DNA of 64,000 nt, taken from the NCBI GenBank assembly GCA_002816585.1, contig MUCT01000002.1, positions 21,992 through 85,991 of the forward strand, written 5' to 3'. Under the pieces are notes generated by a model. It saw only the letters and a program-made list of their open reading frames with translations, had not been told where the DNA came from and did not search any database. The position numbers were made by a program, and so were the translations under genes. This document shows, one piece after another, positions 17,826-27,333 of this stretch (positions are counted from its first letter, which is position 1; each line of letters opens with the position of its first letter). The stretch comes from SAR202 cluster bacterium Io17-Chloro-G6 (GTDB lineage Bacteria; Chloroflexota; Dehalococcoidia; UBA3495).

Positions 17826-17920
17826 TATGCAGTCCCCCTTTCTGCTTAGCCCGAATTAACTTTGAAAATTGCTGATCGCTCGTTGATCGCTCTATGAAGG
17901 CCGCCTCTAATATTGCGCTT

Positions 17921-19921
17921 CTACTTCCCGGAAACCGCACGGGAATACCTTCCCAATGCCAGCAGCGGCCAGTAGTTGCGGTACAGATGGTAGTTGATCA
18001 TGAACCCAGCCGGCAGATCCAAGCCCTGGTAACTCGACTCTCCAGGGTCCGGCAACTCCTTGAGCCGTTCGCCCACACCGTAGCCGGGAAATCCGGTGCC
18101 GGTGAAGTACGGTTCGTGCCACGTGCCGTCCTCCTGCTGCGTTTCGGCCAGGTAATTCACACCCCGCTGGGAGGCCTGGCATTCGTGTTCTCCAGCGGCG
18201 ACCAAGCCTAGCAAGGCCCAGGCGGTTTGAGACGCCGTGCTGGGGCCCACGCCGCGTAGGGTCGGGTCCACGTAGGAGCCGCAGCCCTCACCCCAGCCGC
18301 CGTCTTCGTTCTGGTGGGCCACGATCCAATCGACGGCCCGGCGGATGTACGGCTGGGACATATCTTCGCCGATGGCTTCCAATGCGGGTAATACGGAACC
18401 GGAGCCATAGACATAATTAACGCCCCAGCGGCCGAACCAGGAGCCGTCTTCCTCCTGCTCACTAACAACGTACTTGAACCCCCGGTTGACGACCTTGTTT
18501 TCTCTGGTGGAGCCCAATCGTCCAAACATCTCCAGCAGATGAGCCGTGACGTCGACGCTAGGTGGGTCCAGGGTCTCGCCGAAATCCGAGAACGGTATCT
18601 TGGTCAGGTATTTCTTATTGTTGTCCTTGTCGAAGGCCGCCCAACCGCCGTTCTTGGATTGCATTCCGGTCATCCATTCCACACCCCTTTGAACGGATTC
18701 GGCCCGGCGGGGCTCCTCGGCGTCCGGCAATCGGACCTTGTCCAAAGCCATGACGACGATGGACGCATCATCGATGTCAGGGTAGGCCAAGTTATCGAAC
18801 TCGAAGGACCATCCGCCCGGACGCAGCTTCTTAGCACGGACCTGCCAATCGCCGCCGGCGAATATCTGTTTCTCCAGCAGCCACCTGGTAGAGGATTGGA
18901 CCATAGGGTCGTCAGCAGCGACACCGGATTCCAACAAGGCTAATTGGGCGATGCAGGTGTCCCACACAGGAGAGAGACAAGCCTGGACGGTACAGGTGTC
19001 CTCGTCTTCGATAGCGAAAGCTTCAAATCCATGGAAACCCTTTTCTACTGCCTCGTGATCCGGTCCGTAACCCAGAGTATGGAGCGCAATCAATGAGTAG
19101 ACCCACGGAGGCTGAATCCCGGCCCAGGAACCGTCCGCCTCCTGGTGCTCCAAGACCCATTCCATGATCTTGCGCTCGGCACGTCCTCGGAGCGGATGCA
19201 CCGGCAAGCGCTGGTAGAGTCCCACTAGCTTGTCCGCCAAATAAAGGGCTTTGGACCAGCCGAGTCCTCCAGTAGGTTTGGGCAGGGAATAATCGGCGCC
19301 TCCGCGTCCGCCGGGATAGAGTTCGTCAATGTTGGCCGACTCCGGTACCGGACAGTAGGGTTGGCGGGTCAAGATGATTAGCATGGGAACGACTGTGGCG
19401 CGCGCCCAGCTGGCGAATTCATAGATGTTGAACGGCGCCCACGACGGCAGGAAGATCATCTCGGGCGGCATGTTGGGCGTGCCCTTCCAGTCCCATTGAC
19501 CGAACAGTGCCAGCCAGATCTTGGTGAACACCCGGACCTTGGGCATTCCGCCCTTGGCGAGTATGAATTCCCGGGCCTTTTGCATGGTCTCGGAGTCCGG
19601 AGAGTGCCCGGCCAGCTTGAGGGCAAAATAACACTCAACCGAGGTACTCAGGTCGCCCGGAGCCTCAAAATACTGGCCCCATGAGCCATCGCTCCGTTGC
19701 TTGCTCAGGATGTAATTGCAAACCTTGCGCCATCGTTCCCCATCATGACGGCCCGTGAAATGGCACAACATCAGATACTCGGCTTCCATGGTCGGGTTGG
19801 ATTCCAGCTCACCCCACCAGTAGCCGTCAGGGTATTGGGTCCGGCGGAAGTAGTCCTGTGACCGGCGCACCGCTCGGTCCGCCGCCTGCTTGACCTCTGT
19901 ATTTTTTGGTTGAGTTACCAA
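17921..19921 (-). CDS. shc: Squalene-hopene cyclase
   Basis: Converts squalene to hopene/hopanol at the inner membrane. About 666 residues with many QW repeats (QYPDGYWWGELESNPTMEAE, QEADGSWAG, QSKNGGWAAFDKDNN, QNEDGGWGEGCGSY, QQEDGTWHE). The catalytic DxDD acid motif is seen as YPDIDDAS near residue 383, the equivalent of the Alicyclobacillus enzyme's position. A longer frame starts at a TTG at 19987 but overlaps hpnA by 64 bases. The TTG at 19921 directly after the hpnA stop leaves all conserved sequence, so I use it; the start is uncertain. The DxDD motif shows the squalene-protonating type, not oxidosqualene cyclase. Confidence 0.95.
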   Translation of the reverse strand: MVTQPKNTEVKQAADRAVRRSQDYFRRTQYPDGYWWGELESNPTMEAEYLMLCHFTGRHDGERWRKVCNYILSKQRSDGSWGQYFEAPGDLSTSVECYFALKLAGHSPDSETMQKAREFILAKGGMPKVRVFTKIWLALFGQWDWKGTPNMPPEMIFLPSWAPFNIYEFASWARATVVPMLIILTRQPYCPVPESANIDELYPGGRGGADYSLPKPTGGLGWSKALYLADKLVGLYQRLPVHPLRGRAERKIMEWVLEHQEADGSWAGIQPPWVYSLIALHTLGYGPDHEAVEKGFHGFEAFAIEDEDTCTVQACLSPVWDTCIAQLALLESGVAADDPMVQSSTRWLLEKQIFAGGDWQVRAKKLRPGGWSFEFDNLAYPDIDDASIVVMALDKVRLPDAEEPRRAESVQRGVEWMTGMQSKNGGWAAFDKDNNKKYLTKIPFSDFGETLDPPSVDVTAHLLEMFGRLGSTRENKVVNRGFKYVVSEQEEDGSWFGRWGVNYVYGSGSVLPALEAIGEDMSQPYIRRAVDWIVAHQNEDGGWGEGCGSYVDPTLRGVGPSTASQTAWALLGLVAAGEHECQASQRGVNYLAETQQEDGTWHEPYFTGTGFPGYGVGERLKELPDPGESSYQGLDLPAGFMINYHLYRNYWPLLALGRYSRAVSGK

Positions 19922-19923
19922 AT

Positions 19924-20961
19924 CTATGCAGCGCTTCGCCAAGAGTTCACGTTTTGTTTGTTGAGGTAGCCATGATCGGCGAACCAATCAGCGGATTGTT
20001 TCAATGCGTCTTCCACGGCCCGCTGGGGTAGTCCCAACTCTTTGACCGCTTTTTCGCAACTGACGTAGGCGGGTTTCTTCGACGCCAGCACTCCTTCAAC
20101 AGGAATAGCCGGCTCCCGGCGCAACAGGGTCCCTTCCACGAACCGGTCTGCGTACCCGGCGCCTATCACCAGCCAGTAGGGCGCCCTGATTCGTGGCGCC
20201 GGCAGGCCGGTCAGGCTGCTCAGCATGTCGAATATTTCCTTCAAACTAACGTTCCGGTTGCCCAATATGTAACGCTCGCCTGGTTTTCCTTTCTCTAATG
20301 CCAGGATGTGGCCGTCCACCACGTCGGCCACGTCCACCAGATTCATTCCGGTTTTCAAGTATGCTGGGACCCGCCGGCGAAGGAAGTCTAGAACGATCTT
20401 CCCAGTCGGAGTGGGTTTAACGTCCCACGGGCCAACCGGCGCGGTGGGGTTCACCACCACCACCGGCATCCCGTCCGCCGCCATGGCCAGAGCCTCCCGC
20501 TCCGCATGGAGCTTGGACCTCTTGTAGTGGCCGTGGAGCGTCTTGGCGTCGATTAGCGTCTCTTCGTTACCGAGGGGTCCGTTGGGGCCCAGGGCTCCCT
20601 TTGGCAGACCGATCGTCCCTACTGTGCTGGTGTATACGGTGCGGGAGACTCCTGCTTGCCGTGCCGCGTTCAGCACGTTTACCGTGCCCTCCACATTGGT
20701 CCGCGACACTCCTGCCGGGTCTCTCGACCAGAAGGTGTAGGCGGCGGCCACGTGAAAAACTGCCTCGCAGCCCTGAACAGCCCGGTCGACCGATCCACGG
20801 TCCAAGATGTCCCCTTCCACTGGAATGATTCCGGTGTCTTCAATTGTTAATCGATTACTGCCCGGGCGAACCAACGCCCGCACGTCCTCACCGCGCCGCC
20901 ACAGTTCACGGGCGAGATTCCCGCCGATGAACCCGGTGGCGCCGGTGACCAACACCTTCAA
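19924..20961 (-). CDS. hpnA: Hopanoid-associated sugar epimerase HpnA
   Basis: The 345-residue extended SDR starts with the TTG of MKVLVTGATGFIGGNLARE, carrying the NAD-binding loop, and has YTSTVGTIGLP and the catalytic HYKRSKLHAE (Tyr-x3-Lys). Further conserved blocks are NPTAPVGPWDVKPTPTG and NLVDVADVVDGHILALE, close to the HpnA group found in hopanoid loci. Its reaction is not well proven; it is presumed to act on the polar head group. It sits directly upstream of shc (probably coupled) and 42 bases after hpnG. Confidence 0.9.
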   Translation of the reverse strand: MKVLVTGATGFIGGNLARELWRRGEDVRALVRPGSNRLTIEDTGIIPVEGDILDRGSVDRAVQGCEAVFHVAAAYTFWSRDPAGVSRTNVEGTVNVLNAARQAGVSRTVYTSTVGTIGLPKGALGPNGPLGNEETLIDAKTLHGHYKRSKLHAEREALAMAADGMPVVVVNPTAPVGPWDVKPTPTGKIVLDFLRRRVPAYLKTGMNLVDVADVVDGHILALEKGKPGERYILGNRNVSLKEIFDMLSSLTGLPAPRIRAPYWLVIGAGYADRFVEGTLLRREPAIPVEGVLASKKPAYVSCEKAVKELGLPQRAVEDALKQSADWFADHGYLNKQNVNSWRSAA

Positions 20962-21003
20962 TTTTTATTTCTGGCGCTTCGAACGGTGGTCGCCATCCTA
21001 GCG

Positions 21004-21771
21004 CTATCCCCTGGCGCCTGACGCCGGACCAACGTTCTGGCCGCCGCCGTTCTCAAGAATCCCGGTCTCTTTCATATAGGCTACCGCGAAGTTGGTCAGG
21101 ACCATCTGGCCCAATTGCAGTTGTCTCTTCAGGCGTAGCATCGTGGGGATGCGCCACGGCATGAGCAGCACGTGGGTCACCACTTTATAGGGCGATTTGG
21201 CCAGTCCAGGAAGATAGCCGGGCAGACGTTCGCTTGCGGTGTCCAAGACGACGCGAGCCGACAAGAAGGGCACGCCCGCCTTTTGAGCAGCCTCCGCCAC
21301 CCGGTAATCTTCCATGTTTACGCTGTCCACCTGATACTGAGCCCGAAGGTCTTCCCGCTCTTTGGGCTCCGCGACCAGATGATCCACCGTCAGTGCTCCG
21401 CCGTTACAGACTGGCATGGAGAGTTCGAGCGCGGCCTGCTCTGCTGATTGGAGCATTCGAGGGTCCGGCCTGAGGGCCTGTCCAGCCCCTTGTGATGCCC
21501 CGTTCTGGAGGGCGTACCGGTCGGCCAGCAATAGGTCGCCGGATTCCAACGCGGGGTTTACACCTCCGGCCACACCCAGGACCAATACGCTGTCTATGTC
21601 AGAACGCCGGTCCTCAAGCAAAGCAGCCAAGGCGCCGCCCGCCCGGTCCGGTCCAACTCCCAGAACTCGGAACTCCACCTGGGGATGGACCCCGTTGGCG
21701 TCTTGAATCTCAAGCACCTCGCGCCGGAGGCCGATTAATTCTTGCTCCATGCTGGCAGCCACGATCAGCAA
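21004..21771 (-). CDS. hpnG: Hopanoid-associated nucleoside phosphorylase HpnG
   Basis: The 255-residue protein belongs to the purine-nucleoside/MTA phosphorylase fold. It has LVLGVAGGVNPALESGDLLL (phosphate and base pocket), a VNMEDYRVAEAAQKAGVPF segment with the conserved Met-Glu that binds ribose hydroxyls, and SARVVLDTA with the catalytic Asp. In hopanoid loci HpnG removes adenine from adenosylhopane to give ribosylhopane, the step after HpnH. Start is a TTG with AAGGA close upstream. The hpnH gene ends 18 bases upstream, consistent with a single operon and with C35 hopanoid production. Confidence 0.9.
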   Translation of the reverse strand: MLIVAASMEQELIGLRREVLEIQDANGVHPQVEFRVLGVGPDRAGGALAALLEDRRSDIDSVLVLGVAGGVNPALESGDLLLADRYALQNGASQGAGQALRPDPRMLQSAEQAALELSMPVCNGGALTVDHLVAEPKEREDLRAQYQVDSVNMEDYRVAEAAQKAGVPFLSARVVLDTASERLPGYLPGLAKSPYKVVTHVLLMPWRIPTMLRLKRQLQLGQMVLTNFAVAYMKETGILENGGGQNVGPASGARG

Positions 21772-21789
21772 CGTTCCTTACTCTTGATG

Positions 21790-22848
21790 CTAGGCAGCGG
21801 TGATTCCGCCCTTGTGGGCGGCGCCAGACTTAATCAATGTGGCCCAGTCCTTGGGCGTCCTAACGGCCGTGAAAATGGTGGCAGACTCGAATCCGCAGTG
21901 CATCATGCAGTTGGCGCACCGCGGGTCTTTGCCCACGCCATACTTGTCCCAGATGTCCTGGTCGAATAATTCATTGACGTGTTCAACGTGCTCGTCTGCC
22001 AGGGGGTAGCAAGGCTTCCTCCATCCCATCACGGTGTACGTCGGATTGGACCAGGCTGTGCATTGGTACTCCCGCTCCCCTTTCAAGAAGTTCAAATAAA
22101 GCGGGTTGTTATAGAAATTGGCCCCCTCCGAATTCTCAGGCGATAGGAGTTCTTGGAAAATGGAATGCGACTCTTGGCGGGTCAGGAACATGTCTTGGTC
22201 CGGAGCGTCTTCAAAATCGAAGCCCGGTGAGAGCATCGAACCTTCCACTCCAATATCACTCACCAAACGGAACATCTCGGAAAGGTCGCCAACATCGCTG
22301 GTTCGGAACACCGTGGTATTGGTGCAGACACGGTAGCCTCGGTCCAAGGCAGACTGGATCGCATCAACAGCCTTCTTGAAAACCCCTTTCCGGTCCACCG
22401 ACTCATCATGTTTCTCTTCCATGCCGTCCATGTGCACCACCCAGCACAGGTATTTGGAAGGCTGGACTTTGTCCATTACCCGGTCCAGCAGCAAGCCGTT
22501 GGTGCAGCAATATACGAAGTATTTTTCTTCAACCAGCGTATTGATAATCTCGGCAATCCTGGGGTGAATGGTCGGTTCTCCGCCAGCGATGGACACTATG
22601 GGCGCGCCGGACTCGTGGACCGCGGCAAGAGCCTCCTCCACCGGCATCATTTTATCCAACACCGATTTATATTCCCGGATGCGCCCGCAACCGATGCAGG
22701 CGAGATTGCACATCTCCAGCGGCTCGAGCATTGTCACCAAAGGAAATTTCTTCCTGCCTTTGAGTTTGTTTTTTAATATATAGCCTGCCAGTCTGGTGGA
22801 TAACTCCAGCGGTCGTTTGGCTCGTTTGCCTTGTTTGAGAGTGGTCAT
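21790..22848 (-). CDS. hpnH: Adenosyl-hopene transferase HpnH (radical SAM)
   Basis: HpnH joins the 5'-deoxyadenosyl group of SAM to diploptene, making adenosylhopane, the first committed step to extended C35 hopanoids. The 352-residue protein has the radical-SAM cluster motif CNLACIGCGR (Cys47, Cys51, Cys54; CX3CX2C, as in HpnH rather than the classical CX3CX2C spacing elsewhere), SIAGGEPTIHP (SAM site), WVVHMDGMEEKHD, and a C-terminal CANCMMHCGFE segment. This is the full family length. It lies 58 bases after the polyprenyl synthase gene and directly before hpnG. Confidence 0.95.
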   Translation of the reverse strand: MTTLKQGKRAKRPLELSTRLAGYILKNKLKGRKKFPLVTMLEPLEMCNLACIGCGRIREYKSVLDKMMPVEEALAAVHESGAPIVSIAGGEPTIHPRIAEIINTLVEEKYFVYCCTNGLLLDRVMDKVQPSKYLCWVVHMDGMEEKHDESVDRKGVFKKAVDAIQSALDRGYRVCTNTTVFRTSDVGDLSEMFRLVSDIGVEGSMLSPGFDFEDAPDQDMFLTRQESHSIFQELLSPENSEGANFYNNPLYLNFLKGEREYQCTAWSNPTYTVMGWRKPCYPLADEHVEHVNELFDQDIWDKYGVGKDPRCANCMMHCGFESATIFTAVRTPKDWATLIKSGAAHKGGITAA

Positions 22849-22906
22849 ATTGTCAAAACCTCAACGGTCATTCATTCGTAACATGGCCCGGTTACAGGCT
22901 ACTAGA

Positions 22907-23989
22907 CTAGTATTCTCTTCGGGCCAGGAAGTCAACGAGTTCTTCTGCCTCGATTTGAGCCCATTTTGGCAGCGAAACCGGCTTCAAGGCTTCCAAGGCC
23001 CTGGCTGCGGCGGCTTCCGTGAGGCGTTGGGATTGCTCTTGTGAGCCAACCTCGTCCAAAACAGCCAACACCCGTTGCACATCGTCCTCTTCCAAAACCT
23101 CCTGTCCATAGATCCGGAACAGGTCGTCCATGGCCCTGCCACTGGCCCGCTCCAGAGCGAACACCACCGGATATGACTTCTTTCGGCGGCGTATATCGTT
23201 ATCGGTGGATTTGCCCAAGGTCACCTCGTCGCCCCAAATGCCCAGGTAGTCATCCCTGATCTGGAAGACCTGGCCCAAACACTCGCCGAAATTGGCGAAA
23301 GCCCTAACCGCTGCAGCGTCTTTCGTTGCCATTAAGGCCCCGATCTCCAAGGCGCATCGGATCAGGGCCCCGGTTTTGCAGGCGATCATATACAAGTACT
23401 CATCGGCCTTGATATCCGTTCGGGACTCAAATTCCAGGTCCAAACACTGGCCTTGAATCATTTCCAAGTAGCTCTCGGTCAAGTTGTCCGATACCCGAAG
23501 CACGATTTCCGGAGCAACGACATTGCCACCCGCGCCCAACAGGGCCAGGTCGCCGGTGCATTGCATGGCATTGCCAGCCGCGAGGGCCCTCGGTATGCCC
23601 CAAAGATGCCAGACCGTGGGTTGATGCCGCCGCTCCACGTCTTGGTCCTGTATGTCGTCGTGAATCAGCGAAAAATTATGGATCAACTCCACTGCCGCCG
23701 CTGCGGGCAGGGCCTTGGAGAAATCGTCGGCCAGCGCCTCGCAGGCGAACAGACACAACGTGGGGCGAAGAGCTTTACCTTGGGAGATGGGAGTCTCCAT
23801 TTCGATGCCTTTCTGGTCTACCCAGCCAAGGTGATAACGGAGCAACTGGTAAGCGTCAGAGGTGTCGCCGTTGGGCACAACTGTATGGAGCTCTTGCTCT
23901 ACAGAGTTTTTATATCTGGAGAACATGCCGGGAAGCTTCGCTCCCCGTTCCATACTCCCGTTTGATTGCTGGGCGCCGTCTTGGACCAT
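22907..23989 (-). CDS. Trans-polyprenyl diphosphate synthase (farnesyl/geranylgeranyl type)
   Basis: The 360-residue isoprenoid chain-elongating enzyme has the first Asp-rich motif in LIHDDIQDQDVERRHQPT and the second in QIRDDYLGIWGDEVTLGKSTDND (core QIRDDYLG). KALRPTLCLFACEAL is the conserved Lys/Arg substrate-binding block. Residues just before the first motif (HNFSLIHDD) are small-to-medium, so the product length (C15 or C20) cannot be settled by eye; the hopanoid context favours farnesyl diphosphate for squalene. First gene of the leftward hopanoid block. Two later in-frame ATG codons (residues 13 and 22) are possible starts. Confidence 0.88.
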   Translation of the reverse strand: MVQDGAQQSNGSMERGAKLPGMFSRYKNSVEQELHTVVPNGDTSDAYQLLRYHLGWVDQKGIEMETPISQGKALRPTLCLFACEALADDFSKALPAAAAVELIHNFSLIHDDIQDQDVERRHQPTVWHLWGIPRALAAGNAMQCTGDLALLGAGGNVVAPEIVLRVSDNLTESYLEMIQGQCLDLEFESRTDIKADEYLYMIACKTGALIRCALEIGALMATKDAAAVRAFANFGECLGQVFQIRDDYLGIWGDEVTLGKSTDNDIRRRKKSYPVVFALERASGRAMDDLFRIYGQEVLEEDDVQRVLAVLDEVGSQEQSQRLTEAAAARALEALKPVSLPKWAQIEAEELVDFLARREY

Positions 23990-24445
23990 ACTCCAATTCT
24001 CACGGAGACGATCATAGAGAAAAGGTCAGCCGCTAAGCGGCGGACGGGATACATCGGTATACGATGGAAGACAATGATGGGCATGCTAGCAAAGCGTTTT
24101 GGACCGTGTCAAGATGAATTCGCCTGGTCCGATCCCACCACCCGGTCTCACTTCAATCTGTTAGTAATATACGCGACGCGCAGGATCGTTCGTTGATCGT
24201 AATTTCCTTGTCTGGAATATCATAGATGATCACGCCTGGCTTATAGCTAGGCGCAAAGGACGGAAATTGGTATAATTGCCGTGTGTTTTAGTGGACTGAA
24301 GCGGATCGGCTAAGAAATCACTGGTTCGCCAGCCCGTCTCGGCGGAAAAGGGCCGATTTCTCTGATTTACCAGGTTTATGAAAAGCGATAGCCGGGCACC
24401 TTACCAGGCACGGATTAGCTTCGGCCAACATCGGCAATTTTTTGG

Positions 24446-24474
24446 TTGACACCACTTCCACATTAGTTTATATT
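24446..24474 (+). promoter_or_regulatory. Strong sigma-70-type promoter for the DUF1800 unit
   Basis: TTGACA (24446-24451), a 17-base spacer, then TATATT (24469-24474). The -35 is perfect and the -10 has five of six consensus bases. Expected start near 24481, leaving a leader of about 140 bases. Confidence 0.8.
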
Positions 24475-24481
24475 TCTATCT

Positions 24482-24497
24482 TGTAACGAATGTTACA
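24482..24497. promoter_or_regulatory. Putative operator palindrome at the transcription start
   Basis: TGTAAC-GAAT-GTTACA, a perfect 6-bp inverted repeat located 7-22 bases after the -10 box, where a bound repressor would block initiation. No regulator gene is adjacent. Confidence 0.5.
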
Positions 24498-24619
24498 TAA
24501 GAGGTGCATCAAGCCTGGGATTTGTCCCATGCCTGTTGTGCCGTCTTCATGTAACCATAAACGTATAGGTGCGACACTGCCCCAGGATAAATCAAAACAA
24601 CTTTTCCAAGGAGGAACAC

Positions 24620-26044
24620 ATGGCTGAACAGGATATCGCGTTGATGGCCCACCTCTTGCGCCGCGCCGGTTTCGGAGCGAGCCGCGATGAGATCGAGGCC
24701 AAGGCAGCGCAAGGTTATGACAGTGTAGTACAAGAGTTGCTCAACCCTGAGGGCCAAGAGGCCACCCCAGAAGACCTGCTCATGCGCTACAACCCCTCGT
24801 ATCACGAGCCTGGCGGCATCGAGACCAACGTGCAGTTGTGGGTCTGGCGCATGATAAACAGCCGGCGCCAGCTTCAAGAGAAGGTGACCCTTTTCTGGCA
24901 TATGATCTTCTGCGCTGGGCACAGTAAGATTGACAGCGGCCAAGAAATGGGTCTGATGGTCGACGTTTTCCGGCAAAATGGAATGGGCAAGTTCGACGAC
25001 CTGCTCCTAAGTCTGTCGACCAATCCGGGTATGATGTACTATCTGGACAACACCGAGAGCCATAAGGCCAACCTCAACGAGAACTACGGCCGAGAGTTCT
25101 TGGAGCTATTCTCCCTGGGCGTGGGGATGGACGAAGGCTTCAACTACAGCGAAGATGACGTTAAAGTCTGCGCCAGGGCCTTCACGGGTTGGAATAACGC
25201 GCCAGCCTATCCTCCGTTCCCTTATGGCAGAAGCCCCTGGCAGTTCCGGTTCGATCCAGCCGACCACGACAACTCCGAGAAGACCTTCCTCGGCGAAACG
25301 GGCAACTTGAACGGCGATGATATTATCAGGATCGTCTGCAAGCAGCCGGCCGTCGCCCGGTACCTAGCCCGGCACCTGTATAACTTCTTCGTCGCCGACG
25401 AGCCCCAGATTCCGGCATGGCGGTTGACTCCGCCCCGGGACCAGGCGGCCATTGAAGCCATGGAGCAGGCTTATTGGGACTCCGGCCATTCAATCAAAGC
25501 GATGCTGACGGTCCTCTTCACCTCCGACTTCTTCAAAGACGAAGCGGTTCGCTACGCCAAGGTCAAGAACCCCGCCGAGATGGTGGTCAGCCTCCTACGC
25601 ATGACCGGCGAGTTCGGTGGCTACAAGCCTGGCTTGTTCGAACTCTCTCAGGAACCCAAGTACATGGGTATGGACCTGATGAACCCGCCCACCGTTGAGG
25701 GTTGGCACACCGGGAGGGAGTGGATCGATAGCGGCACGTTAGTTGAACGCATCAACTTCGCCTCCGATATCATGGGCAACACCGAGTATGCGGGGGTTCG
25801 TTCTCTGGTAAACCGCCTAATGAGCTTGGGCGACAAGATTAGCCCGGAACAGTTCGTTGATGCCTGCCTGGATCTGACCGGTCCGCTAGTTGTAAGTTCG
25901 GACACCTTGGGACAATTGGTTGCCCACGCTTCCAAGGAGGGTGATCTGATCCACGGAACCGATGCCGAGCAGGCCGACTTCACTCGGCGCTCCGGCGAAA
26001 TGTTCCAGATGATCGCCGCCACCGCCGAATTCCAGTTCGAGTAA
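24620..26044 (+). CDS. DUF1800 family protein
   Basis: The 474-residue protein has the DUF1800 landmarks: HLLRRAGFGASRDE at the N-terminus, FWHMIFCAGHSKID, NENYGREFLELFSLGVG, ARAFTGWNN, DPADHDNSEKTFLGETG and LMNPPTVEGWHTGREWI. The start is the ATG at 24620 with AAGGAGG upstream; the frame opens 17 codons earlier without support. No signal peptide is seen, although many family members are exported. Function is unknown; DUF1800 and DUF1501 genes almost always occur together, as here, 54 bases apart. Confidence 0.93.
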   Translation: MAEQDIALMAHLLRRAGFGASRDEIEAKAAQGYDSVVQELLNPEGQEATPEDLLMRYNPSYHEPGGIETNVQLWVWRMINSRRQLQEKVTLFWHMIFCAGHSKIDSGQEMGLMVDVFRQNGMGKFDDLLLSLSTNPGMMYYLDNTESHKANLNENYGREFLELFSLGVGMDEGFNYSEDDVKVCARAFTGWNNAPAYPPFPYGRSPWQFRFDPADHDNSEKTFLGETGNLNGDDIIRIVCKQPAVARYLARHLYNFFVADEPQIPAWRLTPPRDQAAIEAMEQAYWDSGHSIKAMLTVLFTSDFFKDEAVRYAKVKNPAEMVVSLLRMTGEFGGYKPGLFELSQEPKYMGMDLMNPPTVEGWHTGREWIDSGTLVERINFASDIMGNTEYAGVRSLVNRLMSLGDKISPEQFVDACLDLTGPLVVSSDTLGQLVAHASKEGDLIHGTDAEQADFTRRSGEMFQMIAATAEFQFE

Positions 26045-26098
26045 GTCGGCGCGAGCCGGCTGACCGTCAATATACTTTAAGAATCTAAAGGAGAAATC

Positions 26099-27238
26099 AT
26101 GGTTTCAACCCAGAAAGAACCCGTCCTGGCAGTACTTTCACTGTCCGGCGGAAACGATGGCCTGAACACGGTCATCCCCCGGAACAGCGGGCTGTACCGG
26201 GACTTCCGCCCCACCATAGGCGTGCCAGAAGACCAAATCATCCCGATCAACGATGAACTCGGCTTCCACCCCACCATGGGTCCCCTAAAGAAATACTGGG
26301 ACCAGGGGAAGCTGGCCATCTTCTTGGGCATCGGATACCCAACTCCCAGCTACTCCCACTTCCGTTCCATGGACATCTGGCACACCTGTGAGCCGGAAAA
26401 GATCGGGACCGAAGGTTGGCTGGGCCGGGCCACCAAACAGATGGACCCCAACTCTGAGAACGTGCTCACGGCCGTAAACTTCGGCCGCGGTCTTCCCCGG
26501 GCCCTGGTAATGGACGGCGTCCCGGTCGCTTCCGTGGGCAACCTGGAGACCTACGGTTTGCTGACCGGAATTGAGGGCGAGAACCAGCGGAACGAGGCAC
26601 TGGATGTCTTTGGCCGCATGTACGCTCCGGCCATCGGCACCGGCGCCGTGATGGATTACATCCATCGGACCGGCACTGACGCCCTCGCGGGCGCCGATAT
26701 CCTATCCACCGCTCCGGACAAGTACACCTCCAGCGTGGAGTACTCGCCCACTTCCATCGGCCAGTACATGAAGAACATTGCACAGACCCACCTGGCTGGC
26801 TTCGGCACCCGGGTTCTGTACACCACGTCTCCTTACAACGGCTTTGACTCCCATGCCAATCAGGCTCAGGCCAACGCGGCTCTGTGGACCGACGTCTCCG
26901 CCACGGTCGACACGTTCTTCACCGACCTGAAAGATCACGACGCCAGCGACAACGTGACGCTGATGTTCTTCAGTGAGTTTGGCCGCCGCGTTACCGACAA
27001 CGGGTCTGGCACGGACCATGGCGCAGCTGGCATCGCGTTCGCGGTCGGCGACCATGTCAAGGGCGGCATCTACGGCGAGTATCCGTCCCTGGAACCCTCC
27101 CAACAGGAAGAGGGCGGAAACCTGAAGTTCAACTTGGACTTCCGGTCCGTTTACTCCACCATATTGGAGGACTGGTTCCGGTTGGACGCCGAACCCATCG
27201 TCGGCGGCAGCTTCGAGCGGGTTAAGTTCTTCGCTTAG
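26099..27238 (+). CDS. DUF1501 family protein (alkaline-phosphatase-like fold)
   Basis: The 379-residue partner of the DUF1800 gene starts with LAVLSLSGGNDGLNTVIP, then SYSHFRSMDIWHT, GWLGRATKQ, GFDSHANQAQANAALW and FSEFGRRVTDNGSGTDHGAAG, all family landmarks with conserved His and Asp residues consistent with a metal site of sulfatase/phosphatase type. DUF1501 proteins usually begin with a Tat signal; this one begins only a few residues before the core (MVSTQKEPVLAVLS) and has none. The ATG follows AAGGAG. The reaction is not known. Confidence 0.92.
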   Translation: MVSTQKEPVLAVLSLSGGNDGLNTVIPRNSGLYRDFRPTIGVPEDQIIPINDELGFHPTMGPLKKYWDQGKLAIFLGIGYPTPSYSHFRSMDIWHTCEPEKIGTEGWLGRATKQMDPNSENVLTAVNFGRGLPRALVMDGVPVASVGNLETYGLLTGIEGENQRNEALDVFGRMYAPAIGTGAVMDYIHRTGTDALAGADILSTAPDKYTSSVEYSPTSIGQYMKNIAQTHLAGFGTRVLYTTSPYNGFDSHANQAQANAALWTDVSATVDTFFTDLKDHDASDNVTLMFFSEFGRRVTDNGSGTDHGAAGIAFAVGDHVKGGIYGEYPSLEPSQQEEGGNLKFNLDFRSVYSTILEDWFRLDAEPIVGGSFERVKFFA

Positions 27239-27333
27239 ACCCCCACTAGGGTTTAGCATCCTTGATTCCGTTGAAGCGTCCATCTCAGCCAAAAAAGGCT
27301 GTAGGACAGTACCAGGCAGTTAGGAAACAAAAA

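Larger units (their letters stand above)
23990..24619. other. 630-base divergent intergenic region
   Basis: No gene is visible. It separates the leftward hopanoid block from the rightward DUF1800 unit. Contents: an imperfect hairpin (24233-24253); an extended -10 box TGGTATAAT (24268-24276) followed by a stretch with a CTGG-TTCG-CCAG hairpin (24321-24332) and two competing stems; a near-consensus promoter (24446-24474); a palindrome (24482-24497); and about 120 bases of leader. Confidence 0.6.
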
